Shown here: piece after piece, positions 1 through 5,571 of the stretch
How the letters are laid out: every line of letters begins with the position of its first letter
Position numbering within the stretch: the first letter of the stretch is position 1
From: Halieaceae bacterium
GTDB taxonomy: Bacteria; Pseudomonadota; Gammaproteobacteria; Pseudomonadales; Halieaceae
DNA: 5,604 nt
Direction of reading: 5' to 3'
Assembly (NCBI GenBank): GCA_902518075.1
Contig: CABYEX010000055.1
Location: 1 to 5,604 of the forward strand
Program-made: the position numbers and the translations under genes
The notes under the pieces: model-generated
The model's database searches: none
The model's input: only the letters and a program-made list of their open reading frames with translations
Told to the model about the DNA's origin: nothing

Positions 1-1
1 T

Positions 2-1084
2 GCGGCTGTCAGCCTCTCCGAAGAGCCACTGAACGCATTTCATCAGGATATCCAAAACGAACGTTACGGTTACATTGATGCGTTCCTGGTAGCCCGTCAC
101 GGCAAACTGGTCTTCGAGCATTACTACGAGCACGACTACGCATCGATATATCAGCAAGAAGCCGCCACCCCCGGCGCGCTGGTCGTTAACGACCCCAGCG
201 GGCCCTACAACTACTTCAACCCTTGGTGGCATCCCTACTACCGGAATACGACACTGCACTCGATGCAGTCGGTAACCAAATCCGTCGTATCTGCATTGGT
301 GGGTATCGCGCTATCGAGAGGAGAATTTCCCGATCTCGATACACCGGTACTGCAATTTTTCGACGAGGCAACCGTCGGGAATGTTGATGAGCGCAAACGT
401 GACATGATGCTGCGCGATCTGCTCACCATGAGCGATGGATTACTCTGGGATGAGAGCCTCCCTTATATCGACCCTGATAATTCATTTGCTGTCATGACGA
501 AGGCGCACAATTGGGTACAGTACGCGCTCGATCTGCCCATGGAGAACGAGCCAGGCACCGTCTTCAATTACAACAGTGGCGCAGCACTTATCCTGGGCCA
601 TATTTTCCGGCTCGCGACGGGGATCGACATCGAGGAATATGCGGTCGAGAATCTGTTCACGCCTCTCGGAATTGATGACTACTACTGGGACAGAACACCC
701 TACGGGCTCACCGATACGCAAGAAGGTTTATATATCTCCGCGCGGAGCCTCGCCAGGATTGCACAACTACTCCTACAAAAAGGTCGGTGGCAAGACGAGC
801 AAGTCATCCCTGCCGCATGGATCGAAGAATCCATTGCGCCACACTATCCGACTGGAAAGTCGAACGATGAGGCCTTCGGATATTTGTGGTGGTCTCAACC
901 TTATACTTTCAAGGGAAAAACAGTGAGGGCATACTTTGGCAAGGGATTTGGCGGACAAAGACCTATTTTTTTGCCGGAGCTGGACCTGGTGATTGTACTC
1001 ACTGGCTGGAATATCCTGCCCGGGCAACCCTTCCTCCATGCCATGACGGCGGTCGAGCGGGTTACTGCAGCGGTAATCGAATAG
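2..1084 (+). CDS. Serine hydrolase, class C beta-lactamase-like fold (5' partial)
   Basis: The frame is open from the left edge to a TAG stop, giving 360 visible residues. The true start, and any signal peptide, lies outside the window. The catalytic SxxK motif is S-V-T-K at visible residues 90-93, inside the typical stretch HSMQSVTKSVVSALVGIAL. The second motif is Y-N-S (Tyr190) in PGTVFNYNSGAALILGHIF, matching the YxN/YxS tyrosine of this superfamily. Around residues 246-262 is the block GLYISARSLARIAQLLLQKG, typical of COG1680 hydrolases. Near residues 313-319 GKGFGGQ precedes the last beta strands, where true class C beta-lactamases carry KTG. Members of this family include esterases, D-aminopeptidases, amide hydrolases and penicillin-binding-like proteins. 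The sequence does not identify the substrate, and the Y-N-S plus GGQ pattern argues against a genuine beta-lactamase. Family assignment is firm; the substrate is unknown. Confidence 0.92.
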   Translation, partial: AAVSLSEEPLNAFHQDIQNERYGYIDAFLVARHGKLVFEHYYEHDYASIYQQEAATPGALVVNDPSGPYNYFNPWWHPYYRNTTLHSMQSVTKSVVSALVGIALSRGEFPDLDTPVLQFFDEATVGNVDERKRDMMLRDLLTMSDGLLWDESLPYIDPDNSFAVMTKAHNWVQYALDLPMENEPGTVFNYNSGAALILGHIFRLATGIDIEEYAVENLFTPLGIDDYYWDRTPYGLTDTQEGLYISARSLARIAQLLLQKGRWQDEQVIPAAWIEESIAPHYPTGKSNDEAFGYLWWSQPYTFKGKTVRAYFGKGFGGQRPIFLPELDLVIVLTGWNILPGQPFLHAMTAVERVTAAVIE

Positions 1085-1165
1085 CAGGTAAACACTACAT
1101 ATCGGCTGATGCCGCGTCGTATTAACCGCCGACAGGTCCGACTCATCTCATTTGCATTGCGCGCA

Positions 1166-1171
1166 TATAGT
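1166..1171 (+). promoter_or_regulatory. Possible -10 box upstream of the lipocalin-like gene
   Basis: TATAGT matches the sigma70 -10 consensus at five of six positions, and would start transcription near 1177, about 38 bases before the ATG at 1216. No good -35 box stands 16-18 bases upstream, so this is only a candidate. Readthrough from the hydrolase gene is the alternative, since I see no hairpin with a T-run after its stop codon. Confidence 0.3.
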
Positions 1172-1202
1172 TGTCGACACAATCTGGCACCGTGTCCATC
1201 GC

Positions 1203-1208
1203 AGAGAG
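1203..1208 (+). promoter_or_regulatory. Ribosome binding site selecting the ATG at 1216
   Basis: The purine run AGAGAG lies seven bases before the ATG at 1216. That ATG is also the one that places a clean signal peptide at the N-terminus. The upstream in-frame TTG at 1171 has no comparable site and would bury the signal peptide behind 15 polar residues. Confidence 0.6.
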
Positions 1209-1215
1209 CAATGTC

Positions 1216-1617
1216 ATGCGTCAAACCTTACTAGCCATCTTACTTCTCACAGCCGCCACCGTGTCCGCTAATCCCACGCTACAGGGCGTCTGGGAGATAG
1301 CCAGTACCTCTTATGACGATGAAGTCGTCACCCCTCGCGAGCCTCGTCAAATCAAAATATTTACGTCACAGCGAGTGATATACACCTATTACTACGAGGT
1401 ATCTGAACAACAGCCTCACTATCTCTCCGTGGGTCACGGGCCCTACACATATGCCGACGGCATACTTAGAGAAACTATCGTGAATCACTCAAATCCCGAT
1501 CTCATAGGTCAAATTTTTGAAGTAACCGTCTCGGTAGACGAGGGCGACAACTCGTTCACTCAAATAGTCGACTTGGGCAAATACGTGTTGCGAGAGACTT
1601 GGACCCGCTTGGAATAG
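1216..1617 (+). CDS. Secreted lipocalin-like small protein, function unknown
   Basis: This encodes 133 residues. The start at 1216 was chosen over the in-frame TTG at 1171 because it has an AGAGAG ribosome binding site and begins directly with a signal peptide: MRQTLLAILLLTAATVSA, with likely cleavage after the A-x-A-like VSA and about 115 mature residues. The mature part opens with LQGVWEIASTSY, followed by alternating beta-strand-like segments, the pair GHGPYTYADGILRETI, and a closing LRETWTRLE. The order 'L-x-G-x-W ... G-x-Y ... E ... W-x-R' resembles lipocalin-like domains of the DUF4488 kind seen in secreted bacterial proteins. That comparison is from memory, not a search. A small beta barrel in the periplasm binding a hydrophobic ligand is plausible but unproven. 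There are no cysteines and no lipobox, so it is not a lipoprotein. Its partner genes are not evident. Confidence 0.8.
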   Translation: MRQTLLAILLLTAATVSANPTLQGVWEIASTSYDDEVVTPREPRQIKIFTSQRVIYTYYYEVSEQQPHYLSVGHGPYTYADGILRETIVNHSNPDLIGQIFEVTVSVDEGDNSFTQIVDLGKYVLRETWTRLE

Positions 1618-1651
1618 CACTCTAGCGCCACTAGATCTGACAGAGTATAGG

Positions 1652-1668
1652 TCGCGCGTTTTGCGCGA
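1652..1668. other. GC-rich hairpin without a T-run
   Basis: TCGCGC, a five-base loop GTTTT, and GCGCGA form a perfect six-pair stem 35 bases after the stop of the lipocalin-like gene. Neither strand has a run of T after it, so it is not a standard intrinsic terminator. It could slow 3' decay of the mRNA or be a weak or Rho-assisted end. The remainder of the 1618-1744 gap shows no gene. Confidence 0.4.
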
Positions 1669-1704
1669 GAGAGATAAATCGGTCCGCTCTTAGGACGCGC
1701 GGGC

Positions 1705-1732
1705 TTGAACTTTAGGTTACTGGGTCTAGACT
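1705..1732 (+). promoter_or_regulatory. Candidate sigma70 promoter for the duplicated-module gene
   Basis: TTGAAC (1705-1710) and TAGACT (1727-1732) each match the consensus at four of six positions, with a 16-base spacer. Transcription would start near 1739, leaving a leader of about 39 bases before the ATG at 1778. The placement is sensible and the boxes are average, so the call is moderate. Confidence 0.45.
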
Positions 1733-1765
1733 AGGTCGAGCAGCATGTCGCTCGCGCTAAATCAC

Positions 1766-1772
1766 AAGGGGG
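1766..1772 (+). promoter_or_regulatory. Strong ribosome binding site deciding the start at 1778
   Basis: AAGGGGG stands five bases before the ATG at 1778. The alternative in-frame ATG at 1745 lies upstream of this site, lacks one of its own, and would put eleven extra residues before the signal peptide. The site therefore supports 1778 as the true start. Confidence 0.75.
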
Positions 1773-1777
1773 TAAAA

Positions 1778-2545
1778 ATGAGACTAATCGTTGCTTTCTT
1801 CATGGCATTGGCTCCGTCTCTTACAGTAGCTCAAGAAATGACCGAGATGCGGTCAGAGTTTTTCTATTGCACGCTCAACGATGGCAAGACGATGGAAGAC
1901 GTGAGAAAACAAAGCAAGCAGTACGGCGAGTTCTCAAAGAAAAACGGCACTCATTATACGCAGGCTATCCTGTTACCTATGCATGCTGGTGAGACAGACT
2001 ATGACTACATCACCTGGGGCACATGGCCTGACGGTAAGGCGATGTACGAAGAATGGGGGTCCTTCGCCAACAATTATGATGCCGCAGCTGAAGAAGTAAC
2101 GGGCGGTGCAGCGGGCACCTGCCGAAACAGCATCGCAACATTCTTCAACTTGGTTGCACGTATCCCCATGGACGCCGAGGAGCGCGATAAAAAACGCCCT
2201 GTGCAGTTCTCAAGATGTTCTCTCAACGAAGGTGTGACTTTGGATCAAGTCGCCGCACAAGAAGTTAAAAACGTGAAGCAAATGGAGGACGCTGGCTTCA
2301 AAGGTCTGGCCATCGCATATCACGTGCCTTACATGGGTTTCAATGAAACACCTGACTTCGACTTCGTTATGAATTACTACTGGTACTCATTCGATGCGAG
2401 AGCTCATGCGGCACAAAATTACGGTGCTTTCGCTGCTGAAAACCCCGAGGGCCAAGAGGCGATGGAAGAGTTAGTCTCCTGCGAAGGTACCAGCTCTTTT
2501 GTTTTTGAGACTATGTTTAATAACCTGCCAGATACCGAGGGCTAA
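1778..2545 (+). CDS. Secreted protein with two copies of a ~100-residue module, each with a cysteine pair; function unknown
   Basis: I do not recognise the family. The 255-residue product starts with a signal peptide (MRLIVAFFMALAPSLTVAQ, cleavage near residue 18 or 19), so it should be exported. The mature part looks internally duplicated. Module 1 spans about residues 27-127 and module 2 about 143-249. Shared marks in the same order are C-x-L-N-[DE]-G-x-T with a V five or so residues on (Cys31, Cys147), D-[YF]-D-[YF] (residues 74-77 and 193-196), a downstream aromatic-rich stretch ending in a G-x-F or G-S-F (WGSF, YGAF), and a second cysteine (Cys115, Cys235) followed by a Phe-rich strand. 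These four cysteines are the only ones in the protein. They sit 84 and 88 residues apart within the modules, which suggests one disulphide per module. The alternation of helix and strand would fit a ferredoxin-like or dimeric alpha/beta-barrel fold, but that is inference. The gene is followed by a hairpin terminator and is convergent with tRNA-Ser. Confidence 0.85.
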   Translation: MRLIVAFFMALAPSLTVAQEMTEMRSEFFYCTLNDGKTMEDVRKQSKQYGEFSKKNGTHYTQAILLPMHAGETDYDYITWGTWPDGKAMYEEWGSFANNYDAAAEEVTGGAAGTCRNSIATFFNLVARIPMDAEERDKKRPVQFSRCSLNEGVTLDQVAAQEVKNVKQMEDAGFKGLAIAYHVPYMGFNETPDFDFVMNYYWYSFDARAHAAQNYGAFAAENPEGQEAMEELVSCEGTSSFVFETMFNNLPDTEG

Positions 2546-2589
2546 CCAACGCATCGAGCGCAGCGTGAGCTGTCTCGTATAAACCCAAA

Positions 2590-2612
2590 AAGGCCACCCT
2601 GTAGGTGGCCTT
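2590..2612. terminator. Bidirectional intrinsic terminator
   Basis: A nine-pair stem (AAGGCCACC / GGTGGCCTT, core seven pairs G+C-rich) encloses the five-base loop CTGTA. Read on the minus strand, the hairpin is followed by TTTTTGGGTTT and stands ten bases past the CCA end of tRNA-Ser, so it should end that transcript. Read on the plus strand, it is followed by TTCTCGTTTGTT, 44 bases past the stop of the duplicated-module gene, and can serve that gene as well. Confidence 0.85.
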
Positions 2613-2621
2613 CTCGTTTGT

Positions 2622-2709
2622 TGGCGGAGAGGGAGGGATTCGAACCCTCGATACGTTGCCGTATACACACTTTCCAGGCGTGCGCCTTCGACCACTCGGC
2701 CACCTCTCC
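2622..2709 (-). tRNA. tRNA-Ser (anticodon GGA)
   Basis: The 88-base gene includes an encoded CCA end (plus-strand TGG at 2622-2624). The acceptor stem GGAGAGG pairs fully with CCTCTCC, with discriminator G. The anticodon loop reads CTGGAAA with GGA at 2675-2673. A long variable arm (GTATACGGCAACGTATC region) is typical of class II serine tRNAs, and the T-loop TTCGAAT is standard. The sequence is close to E. coli tRNA-Ser(GGA) as I recall it. It would read UCC and UCU codons. A hairpin terminator follows immediately. Its 3' end faces the plus-strand genes at the left of the window. Confidence 0.97.
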
Positions 2710-2719
2710 GTGGGCGCGG

Positions 2720-2725
2720 AGTTTA
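2720..2725 (-). promoter_or_regulatory. Possible -10 box for tRNA-Ser
   Basis: On the minus strand TAAACT (four of six matches) is followed by the GC-rich stretch CCGCGCCC, which resembles the discriminators of stable RNA promoters under stringent control. The implied leader is only about four bases, and no good -35 box is visible at the usual distance. The tRNA could also be read from the yadG-yadH-queF transcript, because I see no terminator between queF and the tRNA. Confidence 0.3.
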
Positions 2726-2760
2726 GCACAGCGTCACCGCTCCGATAGCGCCGTACCACA

Positions 2761-2955
2761 CTAGAAAGAAGTGCCAATCTCGAGGCTGAAATGATACTTC
2801 TCCGAGGATTGCGGGCCGCTCAGATCAAGGTAAATCAGTTGCGCATAGGACGCTTCCGCATGCAAACCTTTAGTGAGCGGCACTCTCACGAAGGCCGTGA
2901 AGTCAACCTGCTCGCCACCAAAGGCATTCGGATTGGTCACCAGGGCATGAGGGTT
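2761..2955 (-). pseudogene. C-terminal remnant of an outer-membrane beta-barrel protein
   Basis: Directly after the queF stop, in a different frame, about 64 codons run to a TAG stop. The peptide begins around SNPHALVTNPNAFGGEQVDF and has two amphipathic, strand-like stretches: FTAFVRVPL and AEASYAQLIYL, the latter followed by DLSGPQSSEKYHFSLEIGTSF. It ends in Phe, with Tyr, Phe, Leu and Ile at positions -10, -8, -6 and -4. This is the classical C-terminal signal of barrels assembled by the BAM complex. The 'IYLDLSGPQ' block resembles the end of MetA-pathway/transporter-type barrels ('VYQDLNGPQ' as I remember them). The frame stays open upstream only as an out-of-frame reading of queF to a TTG at 3051, with no ATG or ribosome binding site. 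A 60-residue piece cannot form a barrel, so I read this as a gene tail whose front was lost. A short protein started from a GTG near 2940 is the less likely alternative. Confidence 0.6.
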
Positions 2956-3739
2956 ACTGTCTACCCAGACGCTGGGGGTTGGCAGCGAGCGGCTCGGTGC
3001 TGCGCCAAGGCGTGATATCAATACCCCCTCTGCGTTGATAAAAGCCTGCAACCTGTAGCGAGTCAGGTTTCAGCGTTAAGAGATCTGTAAAGATTTGATC
3101 CACGCATTGCTCGTGGAAACCCTGATGAGATCGATACCCACTGAGGTAAGTCGACACGCTCTCATGGTCCATCGCTTTACCAGTGTAACTAATAGACAGG
3201 CTGCCCCAATCCGGCTGCGCGGTGACAGGGCACAAGGACCGCAAACTGTGGCTTACAAGATGCTCAGACACGACATTTCCCTTCCCTGGGGAGTGTGTCA
3301 ACGAATCTGCGCTGACCGTCTCAATCCCCTGATGGGCCGAGCAAACAGGGAGACTCACACCGTCGAGCTCTTCCGTGATGCCTGATAACCCCTCTACCGG
3401 TAGGCATTCGAGCGACACTCTGGCACCGACAAGCACTGAAATATCGCCACAGATCGTATTCAGCGCCTCTTGATGGCCACCAAAAGAATGGAAATTCAGC
3501 GAATTCAAATACAACTTCAGAGATTTGGATTCCACCGTGGCAGGCGAGTCCGCCGGGATCGCCAACCAGCCCACCCAGTGGCAAGCCTCATCTCCAACAC
3601 ACCAAGACAACTCGTAGGCGTGCCAGACATCCCAACCGAAGCAAGCCGTCGCAACGCTTTTTTGCCGACGAATCGGCTCAAGCACTTCGGGCGCGTAACG
3701 CTCAGGCGCGGCGACCGTTTGACCCAGCACACCGGCCAT
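2954..3739 (-). CDS. queF: NADPH-dependent 7-cyano-7-deazaguanine reductase (preQ0 reductase)
   Basis: QueF reduces the nitrile of preQ0 to the amine preQ1 in the cytoplasm, using two NADPH. PreQ1 is then placed in tRNA by Tgt on the way to queuosine. The 261-residue product matches the long, two-lobed form typified by E. coli QueF (about 282 residues). The N-terminal lobe carries DVWHAYELSW and the substrate-binding ESKS(LKLYLNS) at residues 70-73. The C-terminal lobe carries SHSLRSLCPVTAQPDWGS with the nucleophile Cys170 (E. coli Cys190) and Asp177, the HEQC block (His209, Glu210), and RRGGIDITPWRS near the end. All catalytic residues are present. The ATG at 3739 fits the alignment, though the N-terminus is about ten residues shorter than in E. 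coli. No strong ribosome binding site is seen. The start is five bases after the yadH stop, so translation is probably coupled. Confidence 0.97.
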   Translation of the reverse strand: MAGVLGQTVAAPERYAPEVLEPIRRQKSVATACFGWDVWHAYELSWCVGDEACHWVGWLAIPADSPATVESKSLKLYLNSLNFHSFGGHQEALNTICGDISVLVGARVSLECLPVEGLSGITEELDGVSLPVCSAHQGIETVSADSLTHSPGKGNVVSEHLVSHSLRSLCPVTAQPDWGSLSISYTGKAMDHESVSTYLSGYRSHQGFHEQCVDQIFTDLLTLKPDSLQVAGFYQRRGGIDITPWRSTEPLAANPQRLGRQ

Positions 3740-3744
3740 CTGCG

Positions 3745-4518
3745 TCAGGTTCTCAGACGTCTGCCGGTTCTTAGCAGATGCGCTACGTACAGGTAAGCCA
3801 CCAGCGTAAAAGCACCGATCATGGCGAAGGCAAAACCCACACTCACATCGCTCACACCCAACATCCCGAAGCGAAACGCATTGACGACATAGACCAACGG
3901 ATTGGCTTGGGACACCGTAGCCCAGAATTGGGGCAGTAGCTCCAGAGAGTAGAACACGCCGCCCAGATAGGTGAGCGGCGTGAGAACAAAGGTCGGCACG
4001 ATGTTGATGTCATCAAACGTATTGGCAAACACCGCGTTAATCAGACCACACAGGGAAAAAAGGATTGAGGTCAGCGCTACCACCGCAACGACCACGGCGT
4101 AACTGTGAATGTGCAGCTCAACAAACAACGACGAGACAATCGTGACAATCACCGCTACCAGCATGCCTCGGCTCACCCCGCCCAAGACAAAGCCCAACAA
4201 GATAATGTGATTGGGGGTGGGTGATACCAGCAGTTCTTCAATGCTGTTGTTAAATTTGGACCCAAAGAAGGATGACACGACATTGGCGTAAGAGTTGGTC
4301 ACAATCGCCATCATGATCAGCCCGGGCACCACAAACTCCATGTAGCTGACGCCACCCATCTCGCCAATTCGTGATCCGATCAGGCTGCCAAAAATAAGAA
4401 AGTACAGCGACATGGTGATCGCCGACGGCAACAGGGTTTGGGACCAGATCCGGGTATAACGCCGGATCTCCTTGCGCGTCAGCGTCAGCAGCGCCACCCA
4501 CTGCTCGTAAGGGGTCAC
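3745..4518 (-). CDS. yadH: ABC-2 type transport permease, YadH family
   Basis: This is the membrane subunit of an ABC exporter that pairs with the ATPase encoded just upstream. The 257-residue length equals the E. coli YadH length almost exactly. Recognisable family blocks are RIWSQTLLPSAITMSLYF (22-40), the loop LIGSRIGEMGGVSYMEFVVPG (46-66), SSFFGSKFNNSIEELLVSP (82-100, the cytoplasmic coupling region), and FDDINIVPTFVLTPLTYLGG (168-187, the ABC-2 signature). About six hydrophobic segments fall near residues 33-48, 62-81, 104-133, 140-164, 174-192 and 229-249. The start is a GTG whose bases overlap the yadG TGA stop (GTGA, four bases). A GGAG at 4530-4527 lies eight bases upstream of it. 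The transported substrate is not known for this family, and nothing here reveals it. Confidence 0.95.
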   Translation of the reverse strand: MTPYEQWVALLTLTRKEIRRYTRIWSQTLLPSAITMSLYFLIFGSLIGSRIGEMGGVSYMEFVVPGLIMMAIVTNSYANVVSSFFGSKFNNSIEELLVSPTPNHIILLGFVLGGVSRGMLVAVIVTIVSSLFVELHIHSYAVVVAVVALTSILFSLCGLINAVFANTFDDINIVPTFVLTPLTYLGGVFYSLELLPQFWATVSQANPLVYVVNAFRFGMLGVSDVSVGFAFAMIGAFTLVAYLYVAHLLRTGRRLRT

Positions 4519-5432
4519 GACGCCTGCTCCAGCAGCGAGACAAACATTTGCTCCAGTCGGTTCTCCCGGTTGCGCATACTGAGAATACTGATGCCCTGAC
4601 CGTGGAGCTGAGACATCAACTCTGCCAGATCCTGCCCCTGCTCAATCTGAGCTTCGAGACAATAATCATCGATGCGTGTCAGCTCAAAACCGTCCACAGC
4701 GAGCGTCTTGGGCAAGGCTTGGCGTGAGTCAAGAATGAAGGTTTCGCGATGAAGCTCACGCAGCAGATTCTTGATCGAGGTATTGGTGACGATCTCGCCA
4801 TGGTTGATGATGGCGATATTGCGGCAGAGGCTCTCGGCCTCCTCAAGATAATGCGTCGTGAGAATAATGGTCGTGCCGGCTTCATTGATCTCGCGCAAAA
4901 AAAAGTACATCGAGCGGCGCATTTCGATATCGACGCCGGCGGTGGGCTCGTCGAGAATCAACACGCTGGGTTCGTGAATGAGTGCCCGCGCGATCATCAG
5001 CCGTCGCTTCATTCCGCCTGATAGCATTCTGGCGCGGGTATGCCGCTTATCGGTCAGGCCCAGTTTTGCCAAGTAGGTATCGATACGCTCGCGAGCGATC
5101 TTGAGAGGGATCCCGTAATACCCCGCCTGGTGTATGAGGATATCTTCAACGCTCTCGAAGACGTTGAAATTGAATTCCTGAGGCACCACGCCAAGATGGC
5201 GTTTAGCGCGAGGAAAATCTTCGTCGATATCCACGCCGTTGACCCGCACAGTGCCTGCGGTCTTTTTGACCAGTGAGCAAATCACACCGATAGTAGTCGA
5301 CTTACCTGCGCCATTGGGGCCCAGCAGCGCGAAGAAGTCTCCCTGCGCGACCCGCAAATCGATTCCTTTCAACGCTTGCGGGCCATTGGCGTAAACCTTC
5401 TCCAAGCCTTCGATTTCAAGCGCGTACGACAT
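4515..5432 (-). CDS. yadG: ABC transporter ATP-binding protein, YadG family
   Basis: This is the ATPase subunit that powers the YadH permease at the inner face of the cytoplasmic membrane. The 305-residue product is colinear with E. coli YadG (308 residues). All nucleotide-binding motifs are intact: Walker A GPNGAGKST (38-46), Q-loop Gln85 in VVPQEFNFN, signature LSGGMKRR (138-145), Walker B LILDEPTAGVD (158-168) and H-loop His194 in TTHYLEEAE. The C-terminal extension (about 215-305) ends in LSMRNRENRLEQMFVSLLEQ, close to the E. coli ending. The frame is open further upstream to an ATG at 5570, but the family start aligns with the ATG at 5432 (MSYALEI), which has TTAGG five bases before it. 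The longer start would also overlap the divergent tRNA promoter. It is the first gene of the yadG-yadH-queF unit and overlaps yadH by four bases. Confidence 0.96.
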   Translation of the reverse strand: MSYALEIEGLEKVYANGPQALKGIDLRVAQGDFFALLGPNGAGKSTTIGVICSLVKKTAGTVRVNGVDIDEDFPRAKRHLGVVPQEFNFNVFESVEDILIHQAGYYGIPLKIARERIDTYLAKLGLTDKRHTRARMLSGGMKRRLMIARALIHEPSVLILDEPTAGVDIEMRRSMYFFLREINEAGTTIILTTHYLEEAESLCRNIAIINHGEIVTNTSIKNLLRELHRETFILDSRQALPKTLAVDGFELTRIDDYCLEAQIEQGQDLAELMSQLHGQGISILSMRNRENRLEQMFVSLLEQAS

Positions 5433-5453
5433 TGAGCCTAATCCCGGGGGGTG

Positions 5454-5463
5454 TTTCGCGAAA
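5454..5463. repeat. Ten-base perfect palindrome TTTCGCGAAA
   Basis: TTTCGCGAAA is its own reverse complement and lies at the position where yadG transcription would start from the candidate promoter, 22 bases before the yadG ATG. It could be a repressor half-pair or chance. No second copy was noticed in the window. Confidence 0.3.
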
Positions 5464-5470
5464 GCGGCGT

Positions 5471-5499
5471 AGTGTAACCAATCGCGGCCTGCTTCAGAA
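5471..5499 (-). promoter_or_regulatory. Candidate promoter for yadG-yadH-queF
   Basis: On the minus strand TACACT (5476-5471, four of six matches) serves as a -10 box. The best -35 at a 17-base distance is TTCTGA (5499-5494), with only three matches. Transcription would begin near 5465, giving a 33-base leader. The location is right for the operon, but the -35 is poor, so an activator or another site remains possible. Confidence 0.4.
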
Positions 5500-5516
5500 G
5501 GAACAGAAATTCGCCC

Positions 5517-5545
5517 TTGACGCGCCATCGGGGGCTCACTAACAT
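5517..5545 (+). promoter_or_regulatory. Sigma70 promoter of the tRNA-Glu gene
   Basis: TTGACG (5517-5522, five of six) and TAACAT (5540-5545, four of six) are separated by the ideal 17 bases. A GC-only stretch, GCGCGCC, follows the -10 box and is the kind of discriminator found at stable RNA promoters that respond to ppGpp. Transcription would begin near 5552, giving a 5' leader of about 20 bases for RNase P to remove. A TAGGAT nearer the tRNA was set aside because its start would fall inside the tRNA. Confidence 0.75.
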
Positions 5546-5571
5546 GCGCGCCTTCTGTTGTTAGGATCATT

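Noticed and set aside
576..926. Plus-strand open frame of 116 codons inside the hydrolase gene
   Set aside because: It lies entirely within a gene with clear catalytic motifs in another frame, and its translation has no recognisable domain or ribosome binding site.
1745..1777. Upstream ATG at 1745 as start of the duplicated-module protein
   Set aside because: The strong AAGGGGG site lies after it, and using it would put eleven residues ahead of a complete signal peptide.
2622..2709. tRNA-Ser as an attachment site of an integrated element
   Set aside because: I found no direct repeat of the tRNA 3' end elsewhere in the window and no integrase gene. The possibility beyond the left edge cannot be judged.
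2517..2777. Minus-strand open frames across the tRNA-Ser gene
   Set aside because: They are read through a tRNA and its terminator, so they are not coding.
3095..3385. Plus-strand open frame opposite queF
   Set aside because: It is antisense to queF, which is intact and fully explained by its conserved motifs. The translation is Arg-rich without a domain.
5562..5567. TAGGAT as the -10 box for tRNA-Glu
   Set aside because: The transcript would start at about 5574, inside the mature tRNA, whereas the boxes at 5517-5545 give a normal leader.
5433..5570. Forty-six-residue N-terminal extension of YadG from an ATG at 5570
   Set aside because: It does not resemble any part of the YadG family, crosses the divergent tRNA-Glu promoter, and a well-placed start with a TTAGG site exists at 5432.
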